This document shows positions 41,115-53,177 of a stretch of 64,000 nt of DNA, piece after piece. The position numbers were made by a program, and so were the translations under genes. Every line of letters starts with the position of its first letter. Positions within the stretch are counted from its first letter, which is position 1. The notes below the pieces were generated by a model that saw nothing but the letters and a program-made list of their open reading frames with translations, searched no databases and was not told where the DNA came from. The stretch is from Climacium dendroides (taxonomy: Eukaryota > Streptophyta > Bryopsida > Hypnales > Climaciaceae): the NCBI GenBank assembly GCA_950106755.1, contig CATNNA010000010.1, positions 868,001 to 932,000 of the forward strand. The letters run 5' to 3'.

Positions 41115-44100
41115 GTCTCCTTTTTTGAAAACCCATTTCACTTACAAAAGTGTGGGGAAGCAATAGGGTTCTCTTAAACTTCATTTTTCCATGAATCCTA
41201 ATTATTTCGAAGATTTGCAACTTGTGTGTTATGTTTTCGGACAGGCTTCCACGTCAAAACGATATAATTTATTGGTTTGGTTTCTATTAAATACAGCATG
41301 ATTTTTAGAGTCTCCTTTTTTTAAAACCCATTTCACTTACAAAAGTATAGCGAAGCAATAGGGTTCTCTTAAACTTCATTCCTCCATGAATCCTAATTAT
41401 TTCGAAGATTTGCAACTTCTGTGTTATGTTTTCGGACAGGCTTCCACGTCAAAACGATATAATTTATTGGTTTGGTTTCTATTAAATACAGCATGATTTT
41501 TAGAGTCTCCTTTTTTGAAAACCCATTTCACTTACAAAAGTGTGGGGAAGCAATAGGGTTCTCTTAAACTTCATTTTTCCATGAATCCTAATTATTTCGA
41601 AGATTTGCAACTTGTGTGTTATGTTTTCGGACAGGCTTCCACGTCAAAACGATATAATTTATTGGTTTGGTTTCTATTAAATACAGCATGATTTTTAGAG
41701 TCTCCTTTTTTTAAAACCCATTTCACTTACAAAAGTGTGGGGAAGCAATAGGGTTCTCTTAAACTTCATTTTTCCATGAATCCTAATTATTTCGAAGATT
41801 TGCAACTTATGTGTTATGTTTTCGGACAGGCTTCCACGTCAAAACGATATAATTTATTGGTTTGGTTTCTATTAAATACAGCATGATTCTTAGAGTCTCC
41901 TTTTTTTAAAACCCATTTCACTTACAAAAGTGTGGGGAAGCAATACGGTTCTCTTAAACTTCATTTTTCCATGAATCCTAATTATTTCGAAGATTTGCAA
42001 CTTGTGTGTTATGTTTTCGGACAGGCTTCCACGTCAAAACGATATAATTTATTGGTTTGGTTTCTATTAAATACAGCATGATTTTTAGAGTCTCCTTTTT
42101 TTAAAACCCATTTCACTTACAAAAGTATAGCGAAGCAATAGGGTTCTCTTAAACTTCATTCCTCCATGAATCCTAATTATTTCGAAGATTTGCAACTTAT
42201 GTGTTATGTTTTCGGACATGATTCCACGTCAAAACGATATAATTTATTGGTTTGGTTTCTATTAAATACAGCATGATTTTTTGAGTCTCCTTTTTTTAAA
42301 ACCCATTTCACTTACAAAAGTGTGGGGAAGCAATAGGGTTCTCTTAAACTTCATTTTTCCATGAATCCTAATTATTTCGAAGATTTGCAACTTATGTGTT
42401 ATGTTTTCGGACAGGCTTCCACGTCAAAACGATATAATTTATTGGTTTGGTTTCTATTAAATACAGCATGATTTTTTGAGTCTCCTTTTTTTAAAACCCA
42501 TTTCACTTACAAAAGTGTGGGGAAGCAATAGGGTTCTCTTAAACTTCATTTTTCCATGAATCCTAATTATTTCGAAGATTTGCAACTTGTGTGTTATGTT
42601 TTCGGACATGATTCCACGTCAAAACGATATAATTTATTGGTTTGGTTTCTATTAAATACAGCATGATTTTTAGAGTCTCCTTTTTTTAAAACCCATTTCA
42701 CTTACAAAAGTGTGGGGAAGCAATAGGGTTCTCTTAAACTTCATTTTTCCATGAATCCTAATTATTTCGAAGATTTGCAACTTATGTGTTATGTTTTCGG
42801 ACATGATTCCACGTCAAAACGATATAATTTATTGGTTTGGTTTCTATTAAATACAGCATGATTTTTAGAGTCTCCTTTTTTTAAAACCCATTTCACTTAC
42901 AAAAGTATAGCGAAGCAATAGGGTTCTCTTAAACTTCATTTTTCCATGAATCCTAATTATTTCGAAGATTTGCAACTTATGTGTTATGTTTTCGGACATG
43001 ATTCCACGTGAAAACGATATAATTTATTGGTTTGGTTTCTATTAAATACAGCATGATTTTTTGAGTCTCCTTTTTTTAAAACCCATTTCACTTACAAAAG
43101 TGTGGGGAAGCAATAGGGTTCTCTTAAACTTCATTTCTCCATGAATCCTAATTATTTCGAAGATTTGCAACTTATGTGTTATGTTTTCGGACAAGCTTCC
43201 ACGTCAAAACGATATAATTTATTGGTTTGGTTTCTATTAAATACAGCATGATTTTTAGAGTCTCCTTTTTTTAGAACCCATTTCACTTACAAAAGTATAG
43301 CGAAGCAATAGGGTTCTCTTAAACTTCATTCCTCCATGAATCCTAATTATTTCAAAGATTTGCAACTTATGTGTTATGTTTTCGGACATGATTCCACGTC
43401 AAAACGATATAATTTATTGGTTTGGTTTCTATTAAATACAGCATGATTTTTTGAGTCTCCTTTTTTTAAAACCCATTTCACTTACAAAAGTGTGGGGAAG
43501 CAATAGGGTTCTCTTAAACTTCATTTTTCCATGAATCCTAATTATTTCGAAGATTTGCAACTTGTGTGTTATGTTTTCGGACAGGCTTCCACGTCAAAAC
43601 GATATAATTTATTGGTTTGGTTTCTATTAAATACAGCATGATTTTTAGAGTCTCCTTTTTTTAAAACCCATTTCACTTACAAAAGTATAGCGAAGCAATA
43701 GGGTTCTCTTAAACTTCATTTTTCCATGAATCCTAATTATTTCGAAGATTTGCAACTTATGTGTTATGTTTTCGGACATGATTCCACGTGAAAACGATAT
43801 AATTTATTGGTTTGGATTCTATTAAATACAGCATGATTTTTAGAGTCTCCTTTTTTTAAAACCCATTTCACTTACAAAAGTGTGGGGAAGCAATAGGGTT
43901 CTCTTAAACTTCATTTTTCCAAAAATCCTCATTATTTCGAAGATTTGCAACTTGTGTGTTATGTTTTCGGACAGGCTTCCACGTCAAAACGATATAATTT
44001 ATTGGTTTGGTTTCTATTAAATACAGCATGATTCTTAGAGTCTCCTTTTTTTAAAACCCATTTCACTTACAAAAGTATAGCGAAGCAATAGGGTTCTCTT

Positions 44101-44235
44101 AAACTTCATTCCTCCATGAATCCTAATTATTTCGAAGATTTGCAACTTATGTGTTATGTTTTCGGACATGATTCCACGTGAAAACGATATAATTTATTGG
44201 TTTGGTTTCTATTAAATACAGCATGATTTTTTGAG
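41115..44235. repeat. 16-monomer higher-order repeat, copy 1 (3120 bp)
   Basis: Compared line by line with 44235-47270 at a shift of 3120 bp (16 x 195), I found no difference from about 41115 to 44150. Markers in order: CTTCTGTG 41416/44536, CAATACGG 41941/45061, GACAAGCTTCC about 43189/46309, TTTTTTTAGAACC 43266/46386, ATTTCAAAG about 43349/46469, TTGGATTCT about 43813/46933, and TTCCAAAAATCC at about 43916/47036. The unit at 44100-44235 differs from its counterparts and marks the junction. Confidence 0.9.
43921..43931. repeat. Marker monomer class TTTTTCCAAAAATCCTC
   Basis: In these units the usual TTTTTCCATGAATCCTA reads TTTTTCCAAAAATCCTC, several substitutions clustered in about 10 bp. 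Copies start at 43921, 47041, 49186, 50746 and 53474, spaced 16, 11, 8 and about 14 monomers. All follow a TTGGATTCT unit and carry CTTGTGTG, so they descend from one ancestor. The unit at about 22490 has only the ATCCTCATT change with CTTGTGTG and may represent an earlier state. Confidence 0.85.
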
Positions 44236-47200
44236 TCTCCTTTTTTGAAAACCCATTTCACTTACAAAAGTGTGGGGAAGCAATAGGGTTCTCTTAAACT
44301 TCATTTTTCCATGAATCCTAATTATTTCGAAGATTTGCAACTTGTGTGTTATGTTTTCGGACAGGCTTCCACGTCAAAACGATATAATTTATTGGTTTGG
44401 TTTCTATTAAATACAGCATGATTTTTAGAGTCTCCTTTTTTTAAAACCCATTTCACTTACAAAAGTATAGCGAAGCAATAGGGTTCTCTTAAACTTCATT
44501 CCTCCATGAATCCTAATTATTTCGAAGATTTGCAACTTCTGTGTTATGTTTTCGGACAGGCTTCCACGTCAAAACGATATAATTTATTGGTTTGGTTTCT
44601 ATTAAATACAGCATGATTTTTAGAGTCTCCTTTTTTGAAAACCCATTTCACTTACAAAAGTGTGGGGAAGCAATAGGGTTCTCTTAAACTTCATTTTTCC
44701 ATGAATCCTAATTATTTCGAAGATTTGCAACTTGTGTGTTATGTTTTCGGACAGGCTTCCACGTCAAAACGATATAATTTATTGGTTTGGTTTCTATTAA
44801 ATACAGCATGATTTTTAGAGTCTCCTTTTTTTAAAACCCATTTCACTTACAAAAGTGTGGGGAAGCAATAGGGTTCTCTTAAACTTCATTTTTCCATGAA
44901 TCCTAATTATTTCGAAGATTTGCAACTTATGTGTTATGTTTTCGGACAGGCTTCCACGTCAAAACGATATAATTTATTGGTTTGGTTTCTATTAAATACA
45001 GCATGATTCTTAGAGTCTCCTTTTTTTAAAACCCATTTCACTTACAAAAGTGTGGGGAAGCAATACGGTTCTCTTAAACTTCATTTTTCCATGAATCCTA
45101 ATTATTTCGAAGATTTGCAACTTGTGTGTTATGTTTTCGGACAGGCTTCCACGTCAAAACGATATAATTTATTGGTTTGGTTTCTATTAAATACAGCATG
45201 ATTTTTAGAGTCTCCTTTTTTTAAAACCCATTTCACTTACAAAAGTATAGCGAAGCAATAGGGTTCTCTTAAACTTCATTCCTCCATGAATCCTAATTAT
45301 TTCGAAGATTTGCAACTTATGTGTTATGTTTTCGGACATGATTCCACGTCAAAACGATATAATTTATTGGTTTGGTTTCTATTAAATACAGCATGATTTT
45401 TTGAGTCTCCTTTTTTTAAAACCCATTTCACTTACAAAAGTGTGGGGAAGCAATAGGGTTCTCTTAAACTTCATTTTTCCATGAATCCTAATTATTTCGA
45501 AGATTTGCAACTTATGTGTTATGTTTTCGGACAGGCTTCCACGTCAAAACGATATAATTTATTGGTTTGGTTTCTATTAAATACAGCATGATTTTTTGAG
45601 TCTCCTTTTTTTAAAACCCATTTCACTTACAAAAGTGTGGGGAAGCAATAGGGTTCTCTTAAACTTCATTTTTCCATGAATCCTAATTATTTCGAAGATT
45701 TGCAACTTGTGTGTTATGTTTTCGGACATGATTCCACGTCAAAACGATATAATTTATTGGTTTGGTTTCTATTAAATACAGCATGATTTTTAGAGTCTCC
45801 TTTTTTTAAAACCCATTTCACTTACAAAAGTGTGGGGAAGCAATAGGGTTCTCTTAAACTTCATTTTTCCATGAATCCTAATTATTTCGAAGATTTGCAA
45901 CTTATGTGTTATGTTTTCGGACATGATTCCACGTCAAAACGATATAATTTATTGGTTTGGTTTCTATTAAATACAGCATGATTTTTAGAGTCTCCTTTTT
46001 TTAAAACCCATTTCACTTACAAAAGTATAGCGAAGCAATAGGGTTCTCTTAAACTTCATTTTTCCATGAATCCTAATTATTTCGAAGATTTGCAACTTAT
46101 GTGTTATGTTTTCGGACATGATTCCACGTGAAAACGATATAATTTATTGGTTTGGTTTCTATTAAATACAGCATGATTTTTTGAGTCTCCTTTTTTTAAA
46201 ACCCATTTCACTTACAAAAGTGTGGGGAAGCAATAGGGTTCTCTTAAACTTCATTTCTCCATGAATCCTAATTATTTCGAAGATTTGCAACTTATGTGTT
46301 ATGTTTTCGGACAAGCTTCCACGTCAAAACGATATAATTTATTGGTTTGGTTTCTATTAAATACAGCATGATTTTTAGAGTCTCCTTTTTTTAGAACCCA
46401 TTTCACTTACAAAAGTATAGCGAAGCAATAGGGTTCTCTTAAACTTCATTCCTCCATGAATCCTAATTATTTCAAAGATTTGCAACTTATGTGTTATGTT
46501 TTCGGACATGATTCCACGTCAAAACGATATAATTTATTGGTTTGGTTTCTATTAAATACAGCATGATTTTTTGAGTCTCCTTTTTTTAAAACCCATTTCA
46601 CTTACAAAAGTGTGGGGAAGCAATAGGGTTCTCTTAAACTTCATTTTTCCATGAATCCTAATTATTTCGAAGATTTGCAACTTGTGTGTTATGTTTTCGG
46701 ACAGGCTTCCACGTCAAAACGATATAATTTATTGGTTTGGTTTCTATTAAATACAGCATGATTTTTAGAGTCTCCTTTTTTTAAAACCCATTTCACTTAC
46801 AAAAGTATAGCGAAGCAATAGGGTTCTCTTAAACTTCATTTTTCCATGAATCCTAATTATTTCGAAGATTTGCAACTTATGTGTTATGTTTTCGGACATG
46901 ATTCCACGTGAAAACGATATAATTTATTGGTTTGGATTCTATTAAATACAGCATGATTTTTAGAGTCTCCTTTTTTTAAAACCCATTTCACTTACAAAAG
47001 TGTGGGGAAGCAATAGGGTTCTCTTAAACTTCATTTTTCCAAAAATCCTCATTATTTCGAAGATTTGCAACTTGTGTGTTATGTTTTCGGACAGGCTTCC
47101 ACGTCAAAACGATATAATTTATTGGTTTGGTTTCTATTAAATACAGCATGATTCTTAGAGTCTCCTTTTTTTAAAACCCATTTCACTTACAAAAGTATAG

Positions 47201-47270
47201 CGAAGCAATAGGGTTCTCTTAAACTTCATTCCTCCATGAATCCTAATTATTTCGAAGATTTGCAACTTCT
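44236..47270. repeat. 16-monomer higher-order repeat, copy 2
   Basis: Direct continuation of copy 1, apparently identical over about 3.0 kb. It ends near 47266, where this copy carries GCAACTTCTGTG and copy 1 (about 44146) carries GCAACTTATGTG. A private change, CTATTAATTACAG, follows at about 47332. Either the duplication is very recent, or conversion is very efficient, or the two copies are an assembly duplication. Confidence 0.88.
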
Positions 47271-47339
47271 GTGTTATGTTTTCGGACAGGCTTCCACGTC
47301 AAAACGATATAATTTATTGGTTTGGTTTCTATTAATTAC

Positions 47340-49285
47340 AGCATGATTTTTAGAGTCTCCTTTTTTTAAAACCCATTTCACTTACAAAAGTATAGCGAAG
47401 CAATAGGGTTCTCTTAAACTTCATTCCTCCATGAATCCTAATTATTTCGAAGATTTGCAACTTATGTGTTATGTTTTCGGACATGATTCCACGTCAAAAC
47501 GATATAATTTATTGGTTTGGTTTCTATTAAATACAGCATGATTTTTTGAGTCTCCTTTTTTTAAAACCCATTTCACTTACAAAAGTGTGGGGAAGCAATA
47601 GGGTTCTCTTAAACTTCATTTTTCCATGAATCCTAATTATTTCGAAGATTTGCAACTTATGTGTTATGTTTTCGGACAGGCTTCCACGTCAAAACGATAT
47701 AATTTATTGGTTTGGTTTCTATTAAATACAGCATGATTTTTTGAGTCTCCTTTTTTTAAAACCCATTTCACTTACAAAAGTGTGGGGAAGCAATAGGGTT
47801 CTCTTAAACTTCATTTTTCCATGAATCCTAATTATTTCGAAGATTTGCAACTTGTGTGTTATGTTTTCGGACATGATTCCACGTCAAAACGATATAATTT
47901 ATTGGTTTGGTTTCTATTAAATACAGCATGATTTTTAGAGTCTCCTTTTTTTAAAACCCATTTCACTTACAAAAGTGTGGGGAAGCAATAGGGTTCTCTT
48001 AAACTTCATTTTTCCATGAATCCTAATTATTTCGAAGATTTGCAACTTATGTGTTATGTTTTCGGACATGATTCCACGTCAAAACGATATAATTTATTGG
48101 TTTGGTTTCTATTAAATACAGCATGATTTTTAGAGTCTCCTTTTTTTAAAACCCATTTCACTTACAAAAGTATAGCGAAGCAATAGGGTTCTCTTAAACT
48201 TCATTTTTCCATGAATCCTAATTATTTCGAAGATTTGCAACTTATGTGTTATGTTTTCGGACATGATTCCACGTGAAAACGATATAATTTATTGGTTTGG
48301 TTTCTATTAAATACAGCATGATTTTTTGAGTCTCCTTTTTTTAAAACCCATTTCACTTACAAAAGTGTGGGGAAGCAATAGGGTTCTCTTAAACTTCATT
48401 TCTCCATGAATCCTAATTATTTCGAAGATTTGCAACTTATGTGTTATGTTTTCGGACAAGCTTCCACGTCAAAACGATATAATTTATTGGTTTGGTTTCT
48501 ATTAAATACAGCATGATTTTTAGAGTCTCCTTTTTTTAGAACCCATTTCACTTACAAAAGTATAGCGAAGCAATAGGGTTCTCTTAAACTTCATTCCTCC
48601 ATGAATCCTAATTATTTCAAAGATTTGCAACTTATGTGTTATGTTTTCGGACATGATTCCACGTCAAAACGATATAATTTATTGGTTTGGTTTCTATTAA
48701 ATACAGCATGATTTTTTGAGTCTCCTTTTTTTAAAACCCATTTCACTTACAAAAGTGTGGGGAAGCAATAGGGTTCTCTTAAACTTCATTTTTCCATGAA
48801 TCCTAATTATTTCGAAGATTTGCAACTTGTGTGTTATGTTTTCGGACAGGCTTCCACGTCAAAACGATATAATTTATTGGTTTGGTTTCTATTAAATACA
48901 GCATGATTTTTAGAGTCTCCTTTTTTTAAAACCCATTTCACTTACAAAAGTATAGCGAAGCAATAGGGTTCTCTTAAACTTCATTTTTCCATGAATCCTA
49001 ATTATTTCGAAGATTTGCAACTTATGTGTTATGTTTTCGGACATGATTCCACGTGAAAACGATATAATTTATTGGTTTGGATTCTATTAAATACAGCATG
49101 ATTTTTAGAGTCTCCTTTTTTTAAAACCCATTTCACTTACAAAAGTGTGGGGAAGCAATAGGGTTCTCTTAAACTTCATTTTTCCAAAAATCCTCATTAT
49201 TTCGAAGATTTGCAACTTGTGTGTTATGTTTTCGGACAGGCTTCCACGTCAAAACGATATAATTTATTGGTTTGGTTTCTATTAA
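47340..49285. repeat. 10-monomer partial copy of the preceding block (shift 2145 bp)
   Basis: Matches 45195-47140 at 2145 bp (11 x 195). Shared markers are TTTTTTTAGAACC (46386/48531), TTCCAAAAATCC (47036/49181) and GACAAGCTTCC (about 46309/48454). It ends at about 49290, where this copy has GATTTTTAGAG with TTTTTTTAGAACC and the source has GATTCTTAGAG. This is a third, truncated copy of the right part of the 16-monomer repeat. Confidence 0.82.
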
Positions 49286-49374
49286 ATACAGCATGATTTT
49301 TAGAGTCTCCTTTTTTTAGAACCCATTTCACTTACAAAAGTATAGCGAAGCAATAGGGTTCTCTTAAACTTCAT

Positions 49375-50850
49375 TCCTCCATGAATCCTAATTATTTCGA
49401 AGATTTGCAACTTGTGTGTTATGTTTTCGGACATGATTCCACGTCAAAACGATATAATTTATTGGTTTGGTTTCTATTAAATACAGCATGATTTTTAGAG
49501 TCTCCTTTTTTTAAAACCCATTTCACTTACAAAAGTGTGGGGAAGCAATAGGGTTCTCTTAAACTTCATTTTTCCATGAATCCTAATTATTTCGAAGATT
49601 TGCAACTTATGTGTTATGTTTTCGGACATGATTCCACGTCAAAACGATATAATTTATTGGTTTGGTTTCTATTAAATACAGCATGATTTTTAGAGTCTCC
49701 TTTTTTTAAAACCCATTTCACTTACAAAAGTATAGCGAAGCAATAGGGTTCTCTTAAACTTCATTTTTCCATGAATCCTAATTATTTCGAAGATTTGCAA
49801 CTTATGTGTTATGTTTTCGGACATGATTCCACGTGAAAACGATATAATTTATTGGTTTGGTTTCTATTAAATACAGCATGATTTTTTGAGTCTCCTTTTT
49901 TTAAAACCCATTTCACTTACAAAAGTGTGGGGAAGCAATAGGGTTCTCTTAAACTTCATTTCTCCATGAATCCTAATTATTTCGAAGATTTGCAACTTAT
50001 GTGTTATGTTTTCGGACAAGCTTCCACGTCAAAACGATATAATTTATTGGTTTGGTTTCTATTAAATACAGCATGATTTTTAGAGTCTCCTTTTTTTAGA
50101 ACCCATTTCACTTACAAAAGTATAGCGAAGCAATAGGGTTCTCTTAAACTTCATTCCTCCATGAATCCTAATTATTTCAAAGATTTGCAACTTATGTGTT
50201 ATGTTTTCGGACATGATTCCACGTCAAAACGATATAATTTATTGGTTTGGTTTCTATTAAATACAGCATGATTTTTTGAGTCTCCTTTTTTTAAAACCCA
50301 TTTCACTTACAAAAGTGTGGGGAAGCAATAGGGTTCTCTTAAACTTCATTTTTCCATGAATCCTAATTATTTCGAAGATTTGCAACTTGTGTGTTATGTT
50401 TTCGGACAGGCTTCCACGTCAAAACGATATAATTTATTGGTTTGGTTTCTATTAAATACAGCATGATTTTTAGAGTCTCCTTTTTTTAAAACCCATTTCA
50501 CTTACAAAAGTATAGCGAAGCAATAGGGTTCTCTTAAACTTCATTTTTCCATGAATCCTAATTATTTCGAAGATTTGCAACTTATGTGTTATGTTTTCGG
50601 ACATGATTCCACGTGAAAACGATATAATTTATTGGTTTGGATTCTATTAAATACAGCATGATTTTTAGAGTCTCCTTTTTTTAAAACCCATTTCACTTAC
50701 AAAAGTGTGGGGAAGCAATAGGGTTCTCTTAAACTTCATTTTTCCAAAAATCCTCATTATTTCGAAGATTTGCAACTTGTGTGTTATGTTTTCGGACAGG
50801 CTTCCACGTCAAAACGATATAATTTATTGGTTTGGTTTCTATTAAATACA
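49375..50850. repeat. 7-8-monomer partial copy (shift 1560 bp)
   Basis: Matches 47815-49290 at 1560 bp (8 x 195). Shared markers are TTTTTTTAGAACC (48531/50091; an additional one lies at 49311), ATTTCAAAG (48614/50174) and TTCCAAAAATCC (49181/50741). From about 50845 onward the sequence follows the 16-monomer repeat instead (GATTCTTAGAG, then CTTCTGTG at 50971, 3705 bp from 47266), so a recombination switch lies near 50845. Confidence 0.8.
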
Positions 50851-52935
50851 GCATGATTCTTAGAGTCTCCTTTTTTTAAAACCCATTTCACTTACAAAAG
50901 TATAGCGAAGCAATAGGGTTCTCTTAAACTTCATTCCTCCATGAATCCTAATTATTTCGAAGATTTGCAACTTCTGTGTTATGTTTTCGGACAGGCTTCC
51001 ACGTCAAAACGATATAATTTATTGGTTTGGTTTCTATTAAATACAGCATGATTTTTAGAGTCTCCTTTTTTTAAAACCCATTTCACTTACAAAAGTGTGG
51101 GGAAGCAATAGGGTTCTCTTAAACTTCATTTTTCCATGAATCCTAATTATTTCGAAGATTTGCAACTTATGTGTTATGTTTTCGGACATGATTCCACGTC
51201 AAAACGATATAATTTATTGGTTTGGTTTCTATTAAATACAGCATGATTTTTTGAGTCTCCTTTTTTTAAAACCCATTTCACTTACAAAAGTATAGCGAAG
51301 CAATAGGGTTCTCTTAAACTTCATTTTTCCATGAATCCTAATTATTTCGAAGATTTGCAACTTATGTGTTATGTTTTCGGACATGATTCCACGTGAAAAC
51401 GATATAATTTATTGGTTTGGTTTCTATTAAATACAGCATGATTTTTAGAGTCTCCTTTTTTTAAAACCCATTTCACTTACAAAAGTGTGGGGAAGCAATA
51501 GGGTTCTCTTAAACTTCATTTTTCCATGAATCCTAATTATTTCGAAGATTTGCAACTTGTGTGTTATGTTTTCGGACAGGCTTCCACGTCAAAACGATAT
51601 AATTTATTGGTTTGGTTTCTATTAAATACAGCATGATTTTTAGAGTCTCCTTTTTTTAAAACCCATTTCACTTACAAAAGTGTGGGGAAGCAATAGGGTT
51701 CTCTTAAACTTCATTTTTCCATGAATCCTAATTATTTCGAAGATTTGCAATTTATGTGGTATGTTTTCGGACATGATTCCACGTCAAAACGATATAATTT
51801 ATTGGTTTGGTTTCTATTAAATACAGCATGATTTTTACAATCTCTTTTTATTAAATCCATTTCAATTGAAAATGTGTGGGGAAGCAATAGGGTTCTCTTA
51901 AACTTCATTCCTCCATGAATCCTAATTATTTCGAAGATTTGCAGCTTAAGTGTTATGTTTTCGGACATGATTCCACGTCAAAACGATATAATTTATTGGT
52001 TTGGTTTCTATTAAATACAGCATGATTTTTAGAGTCTCCTTTTTTTAAAACCCATTTCACTTACAAAAGTATAGCGAAGCAATAGGGTTCTCTTAAACTT
52101 CATTCCTCCATGAATCCTAATTATTTCGAAGATTTGCAACTTATGTGTTATGTTTTCGGACATGATTCCACGTCAAAACGATATAATTTATTGGTTTGGT
52201 TTCTATTAAATACAGCATGATTTTTAGAGTCTCCTTTTTTTAAAACCCATTTCACTTACAAAAGTGTGGGGAAGCAATAGGGTTCTCTTAAACTTCATTT
52301 TTCCATGAATCCTAATTATTTCGAAGATTTGCAATTTATGTGGTATGTTTTCGGACATGATTCCACGTCAAAACGATATAATTTATTGGTTTGGTTTCTA
52401 TTAAATACAGCATGATTTTTAGAGTCTCCTTTTTTGAAAACCCATTTCACTTACAAAAGTGTGGGGAAGCAATAGGGTTCTCTTAAACTTCATTTTTCCA
52501 TGAATCCTAATTATTTCGAAGCTTTGCAACTTATGTGTTATGTTTTCGGACATGATTCCACGTCAAAACGATATAATTTATTGGTTTGGTTTCTATTAAA
52601 TACAGCATGATTTTTACAGTCTCTTTTTATTACATCCATTTCAATTGAAAATGTGTGGGGAAGCAATAGGGTTCTCTTAAACTTCATTTTTCCATGAATC
52701 CTAATTATTTCGAAGATTTGCAACTTATGTGTTATGTTTTCAGACAGGCTTCCACGTCAAAACGATATAATTTATTGGTTTGGTTTCTATTAAATACAGC
52801 ATGATTTTTAGAGTCTCCTTTTTTGAAAACCCATTTCACTTACAAAAGTGTGGGGAAGCAATAGGGTTCTCTTAAACTTCATTTTTCCATGAATCCTAAT
52901 TATTTCAAAGATTTGCAACTTATGTGTTATGTTTT
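50450..52935. repeat. 14-monomer higher-order repeat, copy 1 (shift 2728 bp)
   Basis: Matches 53178-55663 at 2728 bp (14 x 195 - 2, two short units). Markers are TTCCAAAAATCC (50741/53469), CTTCTGTG (50971/53699), short-unit tracts (51837/54565 and 52616/55344), GCAATTTATGTGG (about 51748/54476), GCAGCTTAAGTG (about 51942/54670) and GAAGCTTTGC (about 52518/55246). The right end is at about 52940, where this copy switches to GATTCCCCGTC with TTTATCGG. It bridges zone III and zone IV. Confidence 0.87.
52616..52655. repeat. Short-unit tract, ACAGTCTC...TTACATCC subtype
   Basis: Differs from the main subtype by ACAGTC for ACAATC and TTACATCC for TTAAATCC; the palindrome is intact. Eight copies at 52616, 55344, 56318, 58653, 59432, 59821, 61573 and 61962, all in zone IV. 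Those at 59821 and 61962 are in units followed upstream-to-downstream by the same GATTGCACGTC allele, and those at 56318 and 59432 share TTTCGGCCATG with AAAATGATA. Confidence 0.9.
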
Positions 52936-53177
52936 CGGACATGATTCCCCGTCAAAACGATATAATTTATCGGTTTGGTTTCTATTAAATACAGCATGAT
53001 TTTTAGAGTCTCCTTTTTTGAAAACCCATTTCACTTACAAAAGTGGGGGGAAGCAATAGGGTTCTCTTAAACTTCATTTTTCCATGAATCCTAATTATTT
53101 CGAAGATTTGCAACTTATGTGTTATGTTTTCGGACATGATTCCACGTCAAAACGATATAATTTATTGGTTTGGTTTC

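Larger units (their letters stand above)
36285..51640. repeat. Zone III: array without short units, nested long duplications
   Basis: About 79 consecutive 195-bp units; together with flanks, no 194-bp unit occurs between the tracts at 35653 and 51837 (83 monomers). The GCAACTTGTGTG allele, rare in zones I and II (22516, 29918), is frequent here. Private alleles CAATACGGTT, GCAACTTCTGTG, TTTTTTTAGAACCC, TTTCTCCATG, GACAAGCTTCC, ATTTCAAAG and TTGGATTCT occur in fixed order and in several copies. This zone has a variant repertoire distinct from its flanks and was amplified separately. It contains no gene. Confidence 0.88.

Noticed and set aside
51732..51968. The longer 78-codon frames at 51732 and 54460 as a distinct gene.
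   Set aside because: They are longer only because the stop TTA in GTGTTATG is changed by the GTGGTATG allele and the frame runs on 27 bp to the next stop; the two are copies within the 2728-bp duplication.
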